Assembly: GCF_030816485.1 (NCBI RefSeq)
Contig: NZ_JAUSYC010000001.1
Coordinates: 682,001-746,000, forward strand
DNA length: 64,000 nt
From: Arthrobacter sp. B1I2
GTDB lineage: Bacteria; Actinomycetota; Actinomycetes; Actinomycetales; Micrococcaceae
Reading direction: 5' to 3'
Shown: piece by piece, positions 9,940-18,503 of the stretch
Position numbering within the stretch: position 1 is the stretch's first letter
How the letters are laid out: every line of letters starts with the position of its first letter
The notes under the pieces: generated by a model
Seen by the model: the letters and a program-made list of their open reading frames with translations, nothing else
Databases searched by the model: none
Told to the model about the DNA's origin: nothing
Position numbers and translations under genes: made by a program

Positions 9940-10081
9940 GGCCGGAAGCGTTTGGGCTGGTCAGGAATGCGTTCTGCCCCGACGTGGTTGTACAAGCAGT
10001 GCGGGAAGACCTCCTGCGCACCGGTTTACAGACACTAGCGGGTCCGGCGGAAGCGGCGGATCCGGAATCGAGGATTCAGGC

Positions 10082-10840
10082 ATGGCACAGTTCACGGACA
10101 GGGTTGCACTGGTTACCGGCGGCGGTTCAGGGATCGGCGAGGCCACCTCAAAGGAGTTGGCGGCCAAGGGCGCCAAGGTTGTGGTCCTGGACCTGGACCT
10201 GGCGGCTGCCCAGCGCGTGGCCGACGACATCAGCCAGGCCAGCGGAACGGCGGTGGCTTTGCAGGGCAACACGGCAGTCAGGGAGGATAACGAAAAGGCT
10301 GTCCGGTTTGCCGTGGACACCTACGGCAAGCTGAACTACGCAGTGAACAACGCCGGCATCGGCGGCAAGCAGGCCCCCACCGGAGAGCTGGACCTGGACG
10401 ATTGGGACAAGGTCATCGGCATCAACCTCAACGGGGTGCTGTACGGCATGCGGTACCAGATTCCCGCCATGCTCGACGCCGGCGCGCATGAAAGTGCCAT
10501 CGTCAACATGGCCTCCATCCACGGCGCAGTCGCCGCGCCGCAAAGCAGTGCCTACACCGCCGCCAAGCATGGTGTGGTGGGACTGACTAAGAACGCTGCC
10601 GCCGAGTACGGCGCCCAGGGCCTTCGAATCAATTCCGTTGGCCCCGGCTACATCGCCACCCCGCTGCTGGACAAGAACCTGAACGAGGAGGCCCGGAGCG
10701 GCCTGATCGCCAAGCATCCGCTGGGCCGCCTGGGCACGGCCGAGGAGGTCGCCCACATGGTGGCCTTCCTGCTCTCCGATGAGGCGTCGTTCTCTACCGG
10801 CGGCTACTACCTGGTGGACGGCGGCTACACCAGCGTCTGA
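10082..10840 (+). CDS. Short-chain dehydrogenase/reductase (SDR)
   Basis: 252-residue classical SDR oxidoreductase. The cofactor motif TGGGSGIG is near residues 12-19, NNAG stabilises the central sheet, the catalytic serine lies in NMAS, and YTAAK supplies Tyr and Lys. An aspartate-rich end of beta-strand 2 (LDLDL) favours NAD. The start at 10082 follows GAGGA. It lies downstream of the IclR gene in the same direction, with a 142-base gap, so co-transcription is possible but not shown. The substrate is unknown; sugar or polyol oxidation fits the neighbourhood. Confidence 0.85.
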   Translation: MAQFTDRVALVTGGGSGIGEATSKELAAKGAKVVVLDLDLAAAQRVADDISQASGTAVALQGNTAVREDNEKAVRFAVDTYGKLNYAVNNAGIGGKQAPTGELDLDDWDKVIGINLNGVLYGMRYQIPAMLDAGAHESAIVNMASIHGAVAAPQSSAYTAAKHGVVGLTKNAAAEYGAQGLRINSVGPGYIATPLLDKNLNEEARSGLIAKHPLGRLGTAEEVAHMVAFLLSDEASFSTGGYYLVDGGYTSV

Positions 10841-10852
10841 CGCCGGCCCGGC

Positions 10853-11317
10853 TCAGTACTGCCCCTTGATCACGAAGTAGGAGCCGCGGATGGTGCCGGC
10901 GAGCTTCGATTTCTGCCGCGCGAACTTGAAGCTGGACGCCAGCTCCTCCGGAACGTCCATGCCGTCGGAGAGCTTGAAGCCCACAGCCCGCTTGCCACCC
11001 TCTTCGATGCCGTACATGACATTGATGGACAGGCCCGATTCATAGAACACGTAGGCCATCCGCAGCCCGTCCACCTCGAAGGAAGAGACTTCCAGGGGTT
11101 TGGCGGCGATGACCAGGTTCCGCTCCGACTTGAGGATGTTGTTCACGTACTCGAGCACATCCGGAGCATCTTCTGCTGGGACAACGGTGAAGTCGTGGTC
11201 GTATTTGTTCTTGTAGTAGCGCGCCTCGTTGGCGCGCAGCCCTGCAAGCGGCTCCGCCACCGGCGACGATTCCAGACCAACGGTGGACACGTTCTTGAAA
11301 TCCACGGTGTAGGGCAT
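10853..11317 (-). CDS. Unrecognised small soluble protein
   Basis: 154 residues, no signal peptide or membrane segment, mixed alpha/beta composition with a basic C-terminal end. The start at 11317 is set by a strong AGGAGG seven bases upstream. I do not recognise the family. Its stop lies 12 bases from the convergent SDR stop, and it follows the hemerythrin gene by about 80 bases on the same strand, so the two may be co-transcribed. The regular composition and good ribosome binding site support a real gene. Confidence 0.7.
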   Translation of the reverse strand: MPYTVDFKNVSTVGLESSPVAEPLAGLRANEARYYKNKYDHDFTVVPAEDAPDVLEYVNNILKSERNLVIAAKPLEVSSFEVDGLRMAYVFYESGLSINVMYGIEEGGKRAVGFKLSDGMDVPEELASSFKFARQKSKLAGTIRGSYFVIKGQY

Positions 11318-11397
11318 GAGTCCTCCTGGGAATGATCTTTCGCTCATCCTCGCAGACCCGTGCCGGGGGCGGCACCCGCGAAACGCGCCGGTCTCCT

Positions 11398-11973
11398 CTA
11401 CGAGTCCGTGTGCCTGCCGGTGAGTTTGTCCAGGATCCGGTCCACCATGCCGACGCCTGGCCCCACGGTCTTGTGGAACAACTCGGAATGCGGTGCACTC
11501 GGGTGCGGCCTGGTCGGCGCCAGCTTCTTCGCCCGCTGCACCTTTTCGCCGATGTCGACGAGTTTCTCACGGGGAATGTGCAGGCGGAGCTTCGGGAACT
11601 GATCGGATTCCTCGTCGTTGGCATGGTGGCTCAGCTGTGCCTCAAGCTCATTGACCAGGTCCATGAAGCCCGCCTCTGAAGGTTCCACCTTCTCCAAGCG
11701 CTTCATCAGCTTGACGATTTCCTGGTGCTCCTTCTTGTCATGTTCCACTTCGTCATGGCCGTCGGGCACGTGGTCCTCGATGGCCGGGTAGACGTACATT
11801 TCCTCGGCAACGGCATGGCGCATGACCTCCGCGATCAGGGTGTCCGCCAGGTCCCTGCGCTGGCTTTCATCGGTGGTGCCTTTGATTTGCCCGATCAACG
11901 CAATCATTTCCTGGTGATCGCTGGTCAGGATGTCCACGACATCCATGTTTCCGGCGGGATTGGTATCACTCAT
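11398..11973 (-). CDS. Hemerythrin HHE-domain protein
   Basis: 191 residues. A four-helix HHE cation-binding domain covers about residues 10-150, with the iron-ligand pattern spread over DILTSDHQEM, MRHAVAEEMYVYPAIEDH, KKEHQEIVKLM and LSHHANDEE. Such proteins bind a di-iron centre and are linked to oxygen, nitric oxide or redox stress sensing and iron handling. The C-terminal 40 residues are basic and probably disordered. The start at 11973 follows AGGAGGAG at a slightly long spacing. The upstream side faces a rhamnosidase gene on the same strand. Confidence 0.88.
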   Translation of the reverse strand: MSDTNPAGNMDVVDILTSDHQEMIALIGQIKGTTDESQRRDLADTLIAEVMRHAVAEEMYVYPAIEDHVPDGHDEVEHDKKEHQEIVKLMKRLEKVEPSEAGFMDLVNELEAQLSHHANDEESDQFPKLRLHIPREKLVDIGEKVQRAKKLAPTRPHPSAPHSELFHKTVGPGVGMVDRILDKLTGRHTDS

Positions 11974-12064
11974 AAGCTGGCACTCCTCCTGGATAGCTTC
12001 CGGCAAGCGACATAAGACGGTCAAAGTACCATGCAGCAACAGTGCGATCCAGAGGTGGAAGCCC

Positions 12065-14353
12065 CTATACCCGGCTGGGGATGGCCGAGTCCGCAGACGC
12101 GCTGAAGCTGTGTGTCCCGCCCTCAATGGTCTGCCGCGCACCGTCCGGAAGCACGACGTCGGCCGCCACTCCGTCGGGGACGGTCGCCTCCAGCCGGAAC
12201 TCCCCGCCGTCGAGCCTCCATTCCACCCGGACCTCACCGTGCGGAGTCTCCAGCGACGTCCTGGCCCAGTGGATCCCCTCCCCCGGCTGCGGCGCGATGA
12301 GAACCTTCGCATACCCCGGCTCCAGCGGGCGGATGCCGCCGATGGCCTTGTGCATCCAGTCCGCCACTGCGCCCAGGGCGTAGTGGTTGAAGCTGGTCAT
12401 TTCGCCGGGGTTGATGGTGCCGTCCGGGAGCATCGAGTCCCAGCGTTCCCAGACCGTGGTGGCACCCATGGTTACCGGGTAGAGCCAGGACGGGCAGCCC
12501 TCCTCCAGCAGCAGCCGGTAGGCCTCGTCCACGTGGCCGGTGTCGGTGAGCGCGTGGGTGATGAACGGCGTCCCGGCGAACCCCGTGGACACCCGATAGT
12601 TGTTGTCCCGGACCAGATCCGCAAGCCGGTTCCCTGCAAACTCCCGCAACTCCGGAGTGTCCAGCACGTCGAACGCGAGAGCCAGTGCGTAAACGGTGGT
12701 GCAGTCGCTGAAGATGGTGCCGTCGGCTGCCACGTAGTGCTCGGCGAAGGAATGACGCACCCGGGCGGCGAGTGCCTCAAAGTACGCTTCGTCGTCGTGC
12801 TTCCCCAGCAGGCGTGCAGCCTGCGCGGTGATGCGTGCCGTCCGGTACATGCAGGCGGTGGCCACCACGCCGGTGTCCGCCTTGGCTGCCCACGGCTGGT
12901 CGGGCGCGGCGTCCGGGTCCAGCCAGTCGCCGAACTGGAAACCGGAGTCCCACAACCCGGTGGGCGAGAGCAGGCCCTCCACCCGGCGGGTGTGCGAGGC
13001 CATGGAGTCGAACTGGTTCTCCAGCACGCTGATGTCGCCGTAGGCCTCCCACAAGGCCCACGGCACCCAGACGGAGGCTTCGCTCCACAGCGCGGAGGAC
13101 TCGGGCTCCGGGAATTCCGCCGGTTGCGGGCAGTACTTCAGGGCGTCCGGCACGGTAATCGGGACCAGGCCGTCCTGCGCCTTCTGCTCCGCGGCGAGGT
13201 CCAGCAGCCAGTCCTGCAGGAACCCCTTGACGTCGTACAGGTAGGCGGCGGTGGGGGCGAACACGCCGATGTCGCCCGTCCAGCCGAGCCGCTCGTCCCG
13301 CTGCGGGCAGTCCGTGGGCAGGTCCAGGAAGTTGCCCCGCAGCCCCCAGACGATGTTGCGGTGCAGCTGGTTCACCAGTTCGTTGGAGCATTCGAAGGTG
13401 CCGATGCGGTTCAAATCGGAGTGGACCACCACGGCTTCGAGGTCACCTTCCGCCAGGGTTCCCGGCCAGCCGGCGATTTCAGCGTAGCGGAAGCCGTGGA
13501 AGGTCCTGGTGGGCTCGAAAACGTCCTGGCCCCCGGACAGGATGAACGTGTCCGTGGCTTTGGCGGAGCGCAGGGGGCGGACGCCCAGCTCGCCGTCTTC
13601 CAGGACCTCGGCGTGCCGCACGGTGATCATCCGGCCAGCCTCGCCCCGGACGGTGAACCGCAGCCAGCCCACCAGGTTCTGGCCGAAGTCCACCAGCGTC
13701 CTGCCGCTTGGCGAGGTGAAGATTTCCACGGGACGCACGACGCCGGCACGCACCACGGGCGGGCCCACCGGCTCAGCCAGCCGGTCGACGTCGAACGCCA
13801 CCTTGCGCACGCCCGTCCAGGCAGCGCCGGGGGCAAAGCCGGGCTCCGCCCAGCCCCTTTGAAGGCGGCGGGCGTCAATGGTCTGCCCGTCGTAGAGGTC
13901 GTTGGAGGTGGTGGTTGAGGGGCCTGCCAGCCAGGTGGTGTCCGAGGCAACCGACTGCACGTGGCCGTCCGCGAACCCGATGTCCAGCTGGCCGAAAAAG
14001 CCCAGCTCACTGCCGTAGAGGTTGGACATGCCGTGCCAGGCGAGCCTGCCGCGGTACCAGCCGTTGCCCAGTTCCACCCCGATTGCCGTGGACGGCCCCA
14101 CCAGGGACGTCACGTCGTAGCTGCGGTAGCGGAGCCGCCATTCGTAGGAGCTCCAGCCGGGGCTCAGCACGTCCGGGCCCACCGGAACGCCGTTGATGGA
14201 TGCCTCGTAGACGCCGAAGGCGGTGGCCCGCAGCGTCGCCTTCACCACTGCGCCGTGGCCCTCCTCAAGGGTGAACTCCTTCCGAAGCAGCGGGGCACCG
14301 TCGAAGTCCTGCTCGGGCGAGATCATGGCGGCGAGCCAAGGGGCAGATGTCAT
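12065..14353 (-). CDS. Alpha-L-rhamnosidase, GH78, lacking the N-terminal domain
   Basis: 762-residue GH78 enzyme. It begins directly at the point that corresponds to about residue 130 of the enzyme at 6229, so the first beta-sandwich domain is absent. The lectin-like domain, the barrel with CPQRDERLGWTGD, the MTSFNHYALGAVADW region and the C-terminal beta domain are present. No signal peptide is seen. It lies 39 bases downstream of the ABC ATPase gene on the same strand, so it is probably the last gene of the importer operon, hydrolysing rhamnosides after uptake. Confidence 0.9.
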   Translation of the reverse strand: MTSAPWLAAMISPEQDFDGAPLLRKEFTLEEGHGAVVKATLRATAFGVYEASINGVPVGPDVLSPGWSSYEWRLRYRSYDVTSLVGPSTAIGVELGNGWYRGRLAWHGMSNLYGSELGFFGQLDIGFADGHVQSVASDTTWLAGPSTTTSNDLYDGQTIDARRLQRGWAEPGFAPGAAWTGVRKVAFDVDRLAEPVGPPVVRAGVVRPVEIFTSPSGRTLVDFGQNLVGWLRFTVRGEAGRMITVRHAEVLEDGELGVRPLRSAKATDTFILSGGQDVFEPTRTFHGFRYAEIAGWPGTLAEGDLEAVVVHSDLNRIGTFECSNELVNQLHRNIVWGLRGNFLDLPTDCPQRDERLGWTGDIGVFAPTAAYLYDVKGFLQDWLLDLAAEQKAQDGLVPITVPDALKYCPQPAEFPEPESSALWSEASVWVPWALWEAYGDISVLENQFDSMASHTRRVEGLLSPTGLWDSGFQFGDWLDPDAAPDQPWAAKADTGVVATACMYRTARITAQAARLLGKHDDEAYFEALAARVRHSFAEHYVAADGTIFSDCTTVYALALAFDVLDTPELREFAGNRLADLVRDNNYRVSTGFAGTPFITHALTDTGHVDEAYRLLLEEGCPSWLYPVTMGATTVWERWDSMLPDGTINPGEMTSFNHYALGAVADWMHKAIGGIRPLEPGYAKVLIAPQPGEGIHWARTSLETPHGEVRVEWRLDGGEFRLEATVPDGVAADVVLPDGARQTIEGGTHSFSASADSAIPSRV

Positions 14354-14392
14354 GGAGAAAGTGTTCCGTTCTGAAGAAGGAGTGAAAGGGAC

Positions 14393-15400
14393 TCAGGCGT
14401 AGTGGCAGGCGACGTCCGCGGCGCCCACGCGCCGAAGCGCGGGCCGTTCGGCGGCGCAGAGGTCCGTGGCCAGCGGGCAGCGGAGCCGGAAGGGGCAGCC
14501 GCCGGGCCCCGGTACAGCAGCCGCTCCGGTGCGGACGCCCAGCGACTCGCGGGCTTCCCGGCGCTCCGCCTGTTCCGCGGGCCGGGGCACCGGGGACGCC
14601 GCCACCAGGGCCTGGGTGAAGGGGTGCTTCGGGTTCCCGGTGACCGCAGCGGCAGGTCCGCTTTCCATGACCTGCCCTCGGTACAGCACCACCACGCGCT
14701 GGGCGAGGAACTGGACCACGGCGATGTCGTGGGCGATGAACAGGTAGCTTAAGCCGCGTTCGTCGCGGAGGTCGGCCAGGAGGTTGAGCACCTGGGCCTG
14801 CGTGGAGAGGTCCAGGGCACTCACGGCCTCGTCACAGACCACCAGCTGGGGGTCGCAGATCAGGGCGCGGGCCACGGAGATGCGCTGCCGTTGGCCGCCG
14901 GAGAACTGGCTGGGGTACCGGTCCACGGCGTCGCGCGGGAGGCCCACGCGTTCCAGCATGTCCCCGGCGCGCTGCCGTGCCTCCGCGGCGGACACGCCGC
15001 GGAGCCGGAGCGGTTCGGCCAGCGAGGTGCCAATGGTGGTCCGGGGGTTGAGGGAGGAGTTGGGGTCCTGGAAGACGGCCCGCAGTTCCCCGCCCAGGGC
15101 CCGGCGCTGCGCGGCGCCGGCGGAGGTGATGTCCTTGCCCTGGTAGCTGATGGTGCCGCCGGAGACCTTCTGCAGGCCAAGGATCGCCTTGCCGATGGTC
15201 GACTTGCCGGAGCCGGATTCCCCCACCAGGCCCACGGTCTCGCCCGGTGCGATGCTGAAGCTGACTTGGTCGACGGCGGCCGGCGCGGCGGCTGCCCTGC
15301 GGCCCCGGCCGTAACGGACCACCAGGTCCTTGACCTCGAGCATGGGGGTTGCGGCGGCGGGCAGGGTGGAACCGCGGCGTTCGGTGACTGAGGTGCTCAT
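14393..15400 (-). CDS. Dpp/Opp-type ABC transporter ATP-binding protein (DppF/OppF type)
   Basis: 335-residue ATPase of a peptide/oligosaccharide-type importer. Walker A is GESGSGKS at 60-67, the signature is SGGQRQR, and Walker B is followed by CDEAVSALD. A C-terminal Cys-containing extension (GGCPFRLRCPLA) is typical of the oligopeptide class. Its ATG overlaps the stop of the fused permease-ATPase gene (ATGA), so the two nucleotide-binding units of the transporter are made together. Confidence 0.92.
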   Translation of the reverse strand: MSTSVTERRGSTLPAAATPMLEVKDLVVRYGRGRRAAAAPAAVDQVSFSIAPGETVGLVGESGSGKSTIGKAILGLQKVSGGTISYQGKDITSAGAAQRRALGGELRAVFQDPNSSLNPRTTIGTSLAEPLRLRGVSAAEARQRAGDMLERVGLPRDAVDRYPSQFSGGQRQRISVARALICDPQLVVCDEAVSALDLSTQAQVLNLLADLRDERGLSYLFIAHDIAVVQFLAQRVVVLYRGQVMESGPAAAVTGNPKHPFTQALVAASPVPRPAEQAERREARESLGVRTGAAAVPGPGGCPFRLRCPLATDLCAAERPALRRVGAADVACHYA

Positions 15401-17493
15401 GCCAGGTCCTTTTCGACGATGCCGGTCAGTTCGGGCGGGTTCTGCTTGGGGGTGACCTTCAGGACGCGGGAGGCCGGCACGTCCGTGGCCAGCCAGTCCA
15501 TGCCCTCAACGGCCAGCTGGTCCGCTTTGACGCACCGCACCAGCCCTTCGCCGGTGCCGGAGCGCAGCAGCGGTACGGGTTCCGTGCAGGCGGAGCCGGC
15601 GAACTGGCAGCGGGCGGCGAAGCGGCAGCCGGTGGGCCAGTCCTTGGGCTGCGGCACTTGTCCGCTGATGGTGGCAAGGCGTTCCGGCATGTCTGCTGCG
15701 TGGTTGGCGTGCGGGTCGGCCGCCAGCAGGGCCAGGGCGTAGGGGTGGCGGGGGTGGTCCAGGACGGCGGAGGTTTTGCCGTTCTCCACTACCTGGCCGG
15801 CGTACATCACGGCCACCTGGTCGCAGATGTCCGCCACCACGCCGAGGTCGTGGGTGACCATCACCACGGACATGCCGGTGTCCTTCACCAGGGTCCGGAG
15901 CAGGGACAGGATTTCGGCCTGGACCGTGACATCCAGGGCGGTGGTCGGTTCGTCCGCCACCAGCAGTTTCGGTTGCCCGGAGAGCGCCAGGGCGATGGCC
16001 ACGCGCTGGGCCATGCCGCCGCTGATCTGGTGCGGATAGGTCTTCAGGATCCGGGCGGCGTCCACGATGCCCACCTTCTCCAGCAGGTTCTGCGCCTCCT
16101 TGCGGGCCTCGGCCCTGCCCATGCCGCGGAGCCGCCGGATGGTGGCGGTGAGCTGGTAGCCCACGGTGAACATCGGGTCCAGGGCGCGCATGGGTTCCTG
16201 GCTGATCAGCGCGATCTCCCGCCCGCGGATGGCTTCCATGTCCTTCTCGGTGGCCCCGGCCAGGTTCCTGCCGTTCCACAGGATCCGGCCGCCCGTGGCA
16301 CTTACACCCGAGGGCAGAAGGCCCAACAGGGACAGCGCGGTCATGGTCTTGCCACAGCCGGATTCACCCACCAGGCCCAGGACGGTGCCGGGCTGGACGT
16401 CGAAGGAGACGTCGGTGACCAGCGGGACACCGTTGTCGACGCCGACCGACAGGCTGCGGACGCTGAGCGTCCCCGTCGCGGCGCCGTCCTCGGTGACAGG
16501 AGCCGGCGCGGCGGCGATGGCGGCGACTGCTTTGGCGCGCTGCCGGCGGGCCGCGGCGGAGGGCAGGTGCGGGGCGGCGGCGTTGGGTGCCTTGCCGAGG
16601 GCGTTGCCGATGGCATTGGCGGACAGGACCGTCAACGCGAGCACGGCGCCGGTGGGCACCATCAGCCAGGGGGCGTCGTAGACGTGTTGGGAGGCGCCCT
16701 GGATCATGCCGCCCCAGCTGGGCTGCGGGATGGGCGGCCCGAATCCGATGAACGCCAGGCCGGCCTGGATGAGCATACCGACGGCGAAAATCAGCGCGGC
16801 CTGCACCACGATGGTGTTGGCCAGTCCGGGCAGGACATGGCGGAGGCTGATCCCCAGCGGGCCGACACCGTCCACCTTGGCCGCATCGACGTAGAGCTGG
16901 GACTGCAGCGACTTGGCCTGGCCCAGGATCACCCGGTAGATGCCGGCGGACATCAGGATGCCCAGGATGGCCATGACCACCGGAATGTTGGTTCCGACCG
17001 CACCGATGACGGCCAGGATGATCACGGTTCCCGGCAGGGACATCATGATTTCAGTGACCCTGCTGATCACGGCCTCGGTCCGTTCGCCGGCGCCGGCGGC
17101 AAGCATGGCCAGGATGGTGCCCAGCCCGACGCCGACAATCACCGTGAGCATCGACGTCCCCAGGGTTCCGGCTGCGGCGGCAAAGATGCGGCTGAGGATG
17201 TCCCGGCCCAGTTCGTCGGTCCCCAGCCAGTGGGCGGCGGTGGGGCCGGAGAGGACCGCGGTAAAGTCCTGGTCCTCGGTCTTGAAGGGCAGCCAGAGCG
17301 GGGCGGTCAGGGATGCGGTGACAATGGCCGCGAGCCAGATCAGTCCGGCCACGGCACCCGGGGAGGTCAGCAGCCGGTGCCGGGAAAGCCTGGTGATGGC
17401 CGCCTTGCCGGCGCTGGGCGCGGGCGCTGCTGCCGGCGTCGTACTTCCTGCCTGGTCCGCGTCCGCGGGGGCCGGGGCAACTGTTGGGATCAT
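15397..17493 (-). CDS. Fused ABC permease (DppC type) and ATPase (DppD type)
   Basis: 698 residues joining two normally separate subunits. Residues about 40-300 form a DppC-like permease with the EAA-type loop [21 protein letters not shown]. An Ala/Arg-rich linker covers about 300-340. The ATPase follows, with Walker A GESGCGKT at 376-383, signature SGGMAQR at 491-497, Walker B at 510-516 and His548. The C-terminus keeps four cysteines (623, 629, 636, 654) of the DppD cluster region. It is coupled to DppB upstream and DppF downstream. A single message reads through the junction with no stop or frameshift. Confidence 0.92.
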   Translation of the reverse strand: MIPTVAPAPADADQAGSTTPAAAPAPSAGKAAITRLSRHRLLTSPGAVAGLIWLAAIVTASLTAPLWLPFKTEDQDFTAVLSGPTAAHWLGTDELGRDILSRIFAAAAGTLGTSMLTVIVGVGLGTILAMLAAGAGERTEAVISRVTEIMMSLPGTVIILAVIGAVGTNIPVVMAILGILMSAGIYRVILGQAKSLQSQLYVDAAKVDGVGPLGISLRHVLPGLANTIVVQAALIFAVGMLIQAGLAFIGFGPPIPQPSWGGMIQGASQHVYDAPWLMVPTGAVLALTVLSANAIGNALGKAPNAAAPHLPSAAARRQRAKAVAAIAAAPAPVTEDGAATGTLSVRSLSVGVDNGVPLVTDVSFDVQPGTVLGLVGESGCGKTMTALSLLGLLPSGVSATGGRILWNGRNLAGATEKDMEAIRGREIALISQEPMRALDPMFTVGYQLTATIRRLRGMGRAEARKEAQNLLEKVGIVDAARILKTYPHQISGGMAQRVAIALALSGQPKLLVADEPTTALDVTVQAEILSLLRTLVKDTGMSVVMVTHDLGVVADICDQVAVMYAGQVVENGKTSAVLDHPRHPYALALLAADPHANHAADMPERLATISGQVPQPKDWPTGCRFAARCQFAGSACTEPVPLLRSGTGEGLVRCVKADQLAVEGMDWLATDVPASRVLKVTPKQNPPELTGIVEKDLA

Positions 17494-18431
17494 GAGGCAC
17501 GCAACTTCGGGTCGAGGAACTTGGTGGCCAGCTCCAGCACCAGGTTGACGGCAACCACCACCACGGTGGCGATCACCACCACGCCCTGGACGGCGGGTGC
17601 GTCGTGGGTGCTGACGGAGGTCTGGACGGCCTGGCCCAGGCCGGGCATGGCGAACAGCTGCTCCGCGATCACGGAGCCGCCGAACAGGCCGATGAACTGC
17701 AGGGCGATGCCGGCCACGATGGGCAGGCTGGCGTAGCGCAGGGCGTGGATGTAGAGGATTTTCCAGGTGGGGGTGGCCGTGGCCCGCAGTGTGCGGATGT
17801 GTTCCTGCTGCAGCGCTTCGAGCATGGAGGCGCGGGTCTGGCGGGCAATGAATGCGGCACCGCCCACGGCAAGGGTGATCACCGGCAGCGCCAGGGACAT
17901 CGCCCAGTCCTGCGGGGAGACCTCGAACGGCACATAGCCGGTGGCAGGGAAGACCGAGGACTGGACGGCGAACAGGTACACGAAGAGGACGCCCACCCAG
18001 AAGGCCGGCAGGGCAACGAGGAGGCCGACGAAGCCGCCGATTACCTGGTCCAGGAGGCCGCCGCGGACGGCGGCGGTGACGCCCAGGGCGATGCCGAGGA
18101 CGGCGCTGAGGACGGTGGCGCCGGCAGCAAGCGAGGCGGTGACGGGCAGGCGGCTGGCAAGGTCGGCGCTGACCGAGCGGCCATCGATGAGCGAGACGCC
18201 CAGGTCGCCCTGAAGGGCGGACCCGAGCCAGGTGAAGAACTGGGCGAACAGCGGATCGTTCCAGCCCAGCCTCTGGTTCACCTCATCGATGGCTTCCTGG
18301 GTGGCGCCGGCGCCCAGGGACACGGCGCCCGGGCTGCCGGGCATTGCGTGGACCAGCATGAATGCCAGCACCGCAACCACCAGCACGGTGGCCAGCGCCA
18401 TCAGCAGGCGCTTAGTGATGAATAGTGCCAT
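17490..18431 (-). CDS. Dpp/Opp-type ABC transporter permease (DppB type)
   Basis: 313-residue inner-membrane permease. An N-terminal helix at about 5-27 carries the family's LVHAMPGSP pattern. A large extracytoplasmic loop and five more helices follow, with the EAA loop near RASMLEALQQEHIRTLRA. I chose the ATG at 18431 because GGAGGT lies six bases upstream; an ATG 12 bases earlier lacks such a site. It follows the binding-protein gene across a long hairpin and overlaps the fused gene by four bases. Confidence 0.9.
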   Translation of the reverse strand: MALFITKRLLMALATVLVVAVLAFMLVHAMPGSPGAVSLGAGATQEAIDEVNQRLGWNDPLFAQFFTWLGSALQGDLGVSLIDGRSVSADLASRLPVTASLAAGATVLSAVLGIALGVTAAVRGGLLDQVIGGFVGLLVALPAFWVGVLFVYLFAVQSSVFPATGYVPFEVSPQDWAMSLALPVITLAVGGAAFIARQTRASMLEALQQEHIRTLRATATPTWKILYIHALRYASLPIVAGIALQFIGLFGGSVIAEQLFAMPGLGQAVQTSVSTHDAPAVQGVVVIATVVVVAVNLVLELATKFLDPKLRAS

Positions 18432-18452
18432 GGTGACCTCCATCGGTCAGGC

Positions 18453-18495
18453 CCTGTCCGCGGGGCCCACCTGTTGCGTGGGCCCCGCGGACAGG
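18453..18495 (-). terminator. Perfect 18-bp hairpin between binding protein and DppB
   Basis: Arms 18453-18470 and 18478-18495 are perfect reverse complements with a 7-base loop. It begins nine bases after the binding-protein stop and has no T-run. It probably protects the upstream message or limits read-through into the permease genes. Confidence 0.7.
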
Positions 18496-18503
18496 TGCGG
18501 GTA

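Noticed and set aside
14354..14392. Missing N-terminal domain of the second rhamnosidase hidden upstream by a frameshift
   Set aside because: Only 39 bases lie before the upstream gene's stop, and that gene is a complete ATPase, so no such piece is present.
15658..17736. 692-codon open frame opposite the fused transporter gene
   Set aside because: Gly/His/Asp-rich antisense frame without recognisable domains; the opposite strand has Walker motifs.
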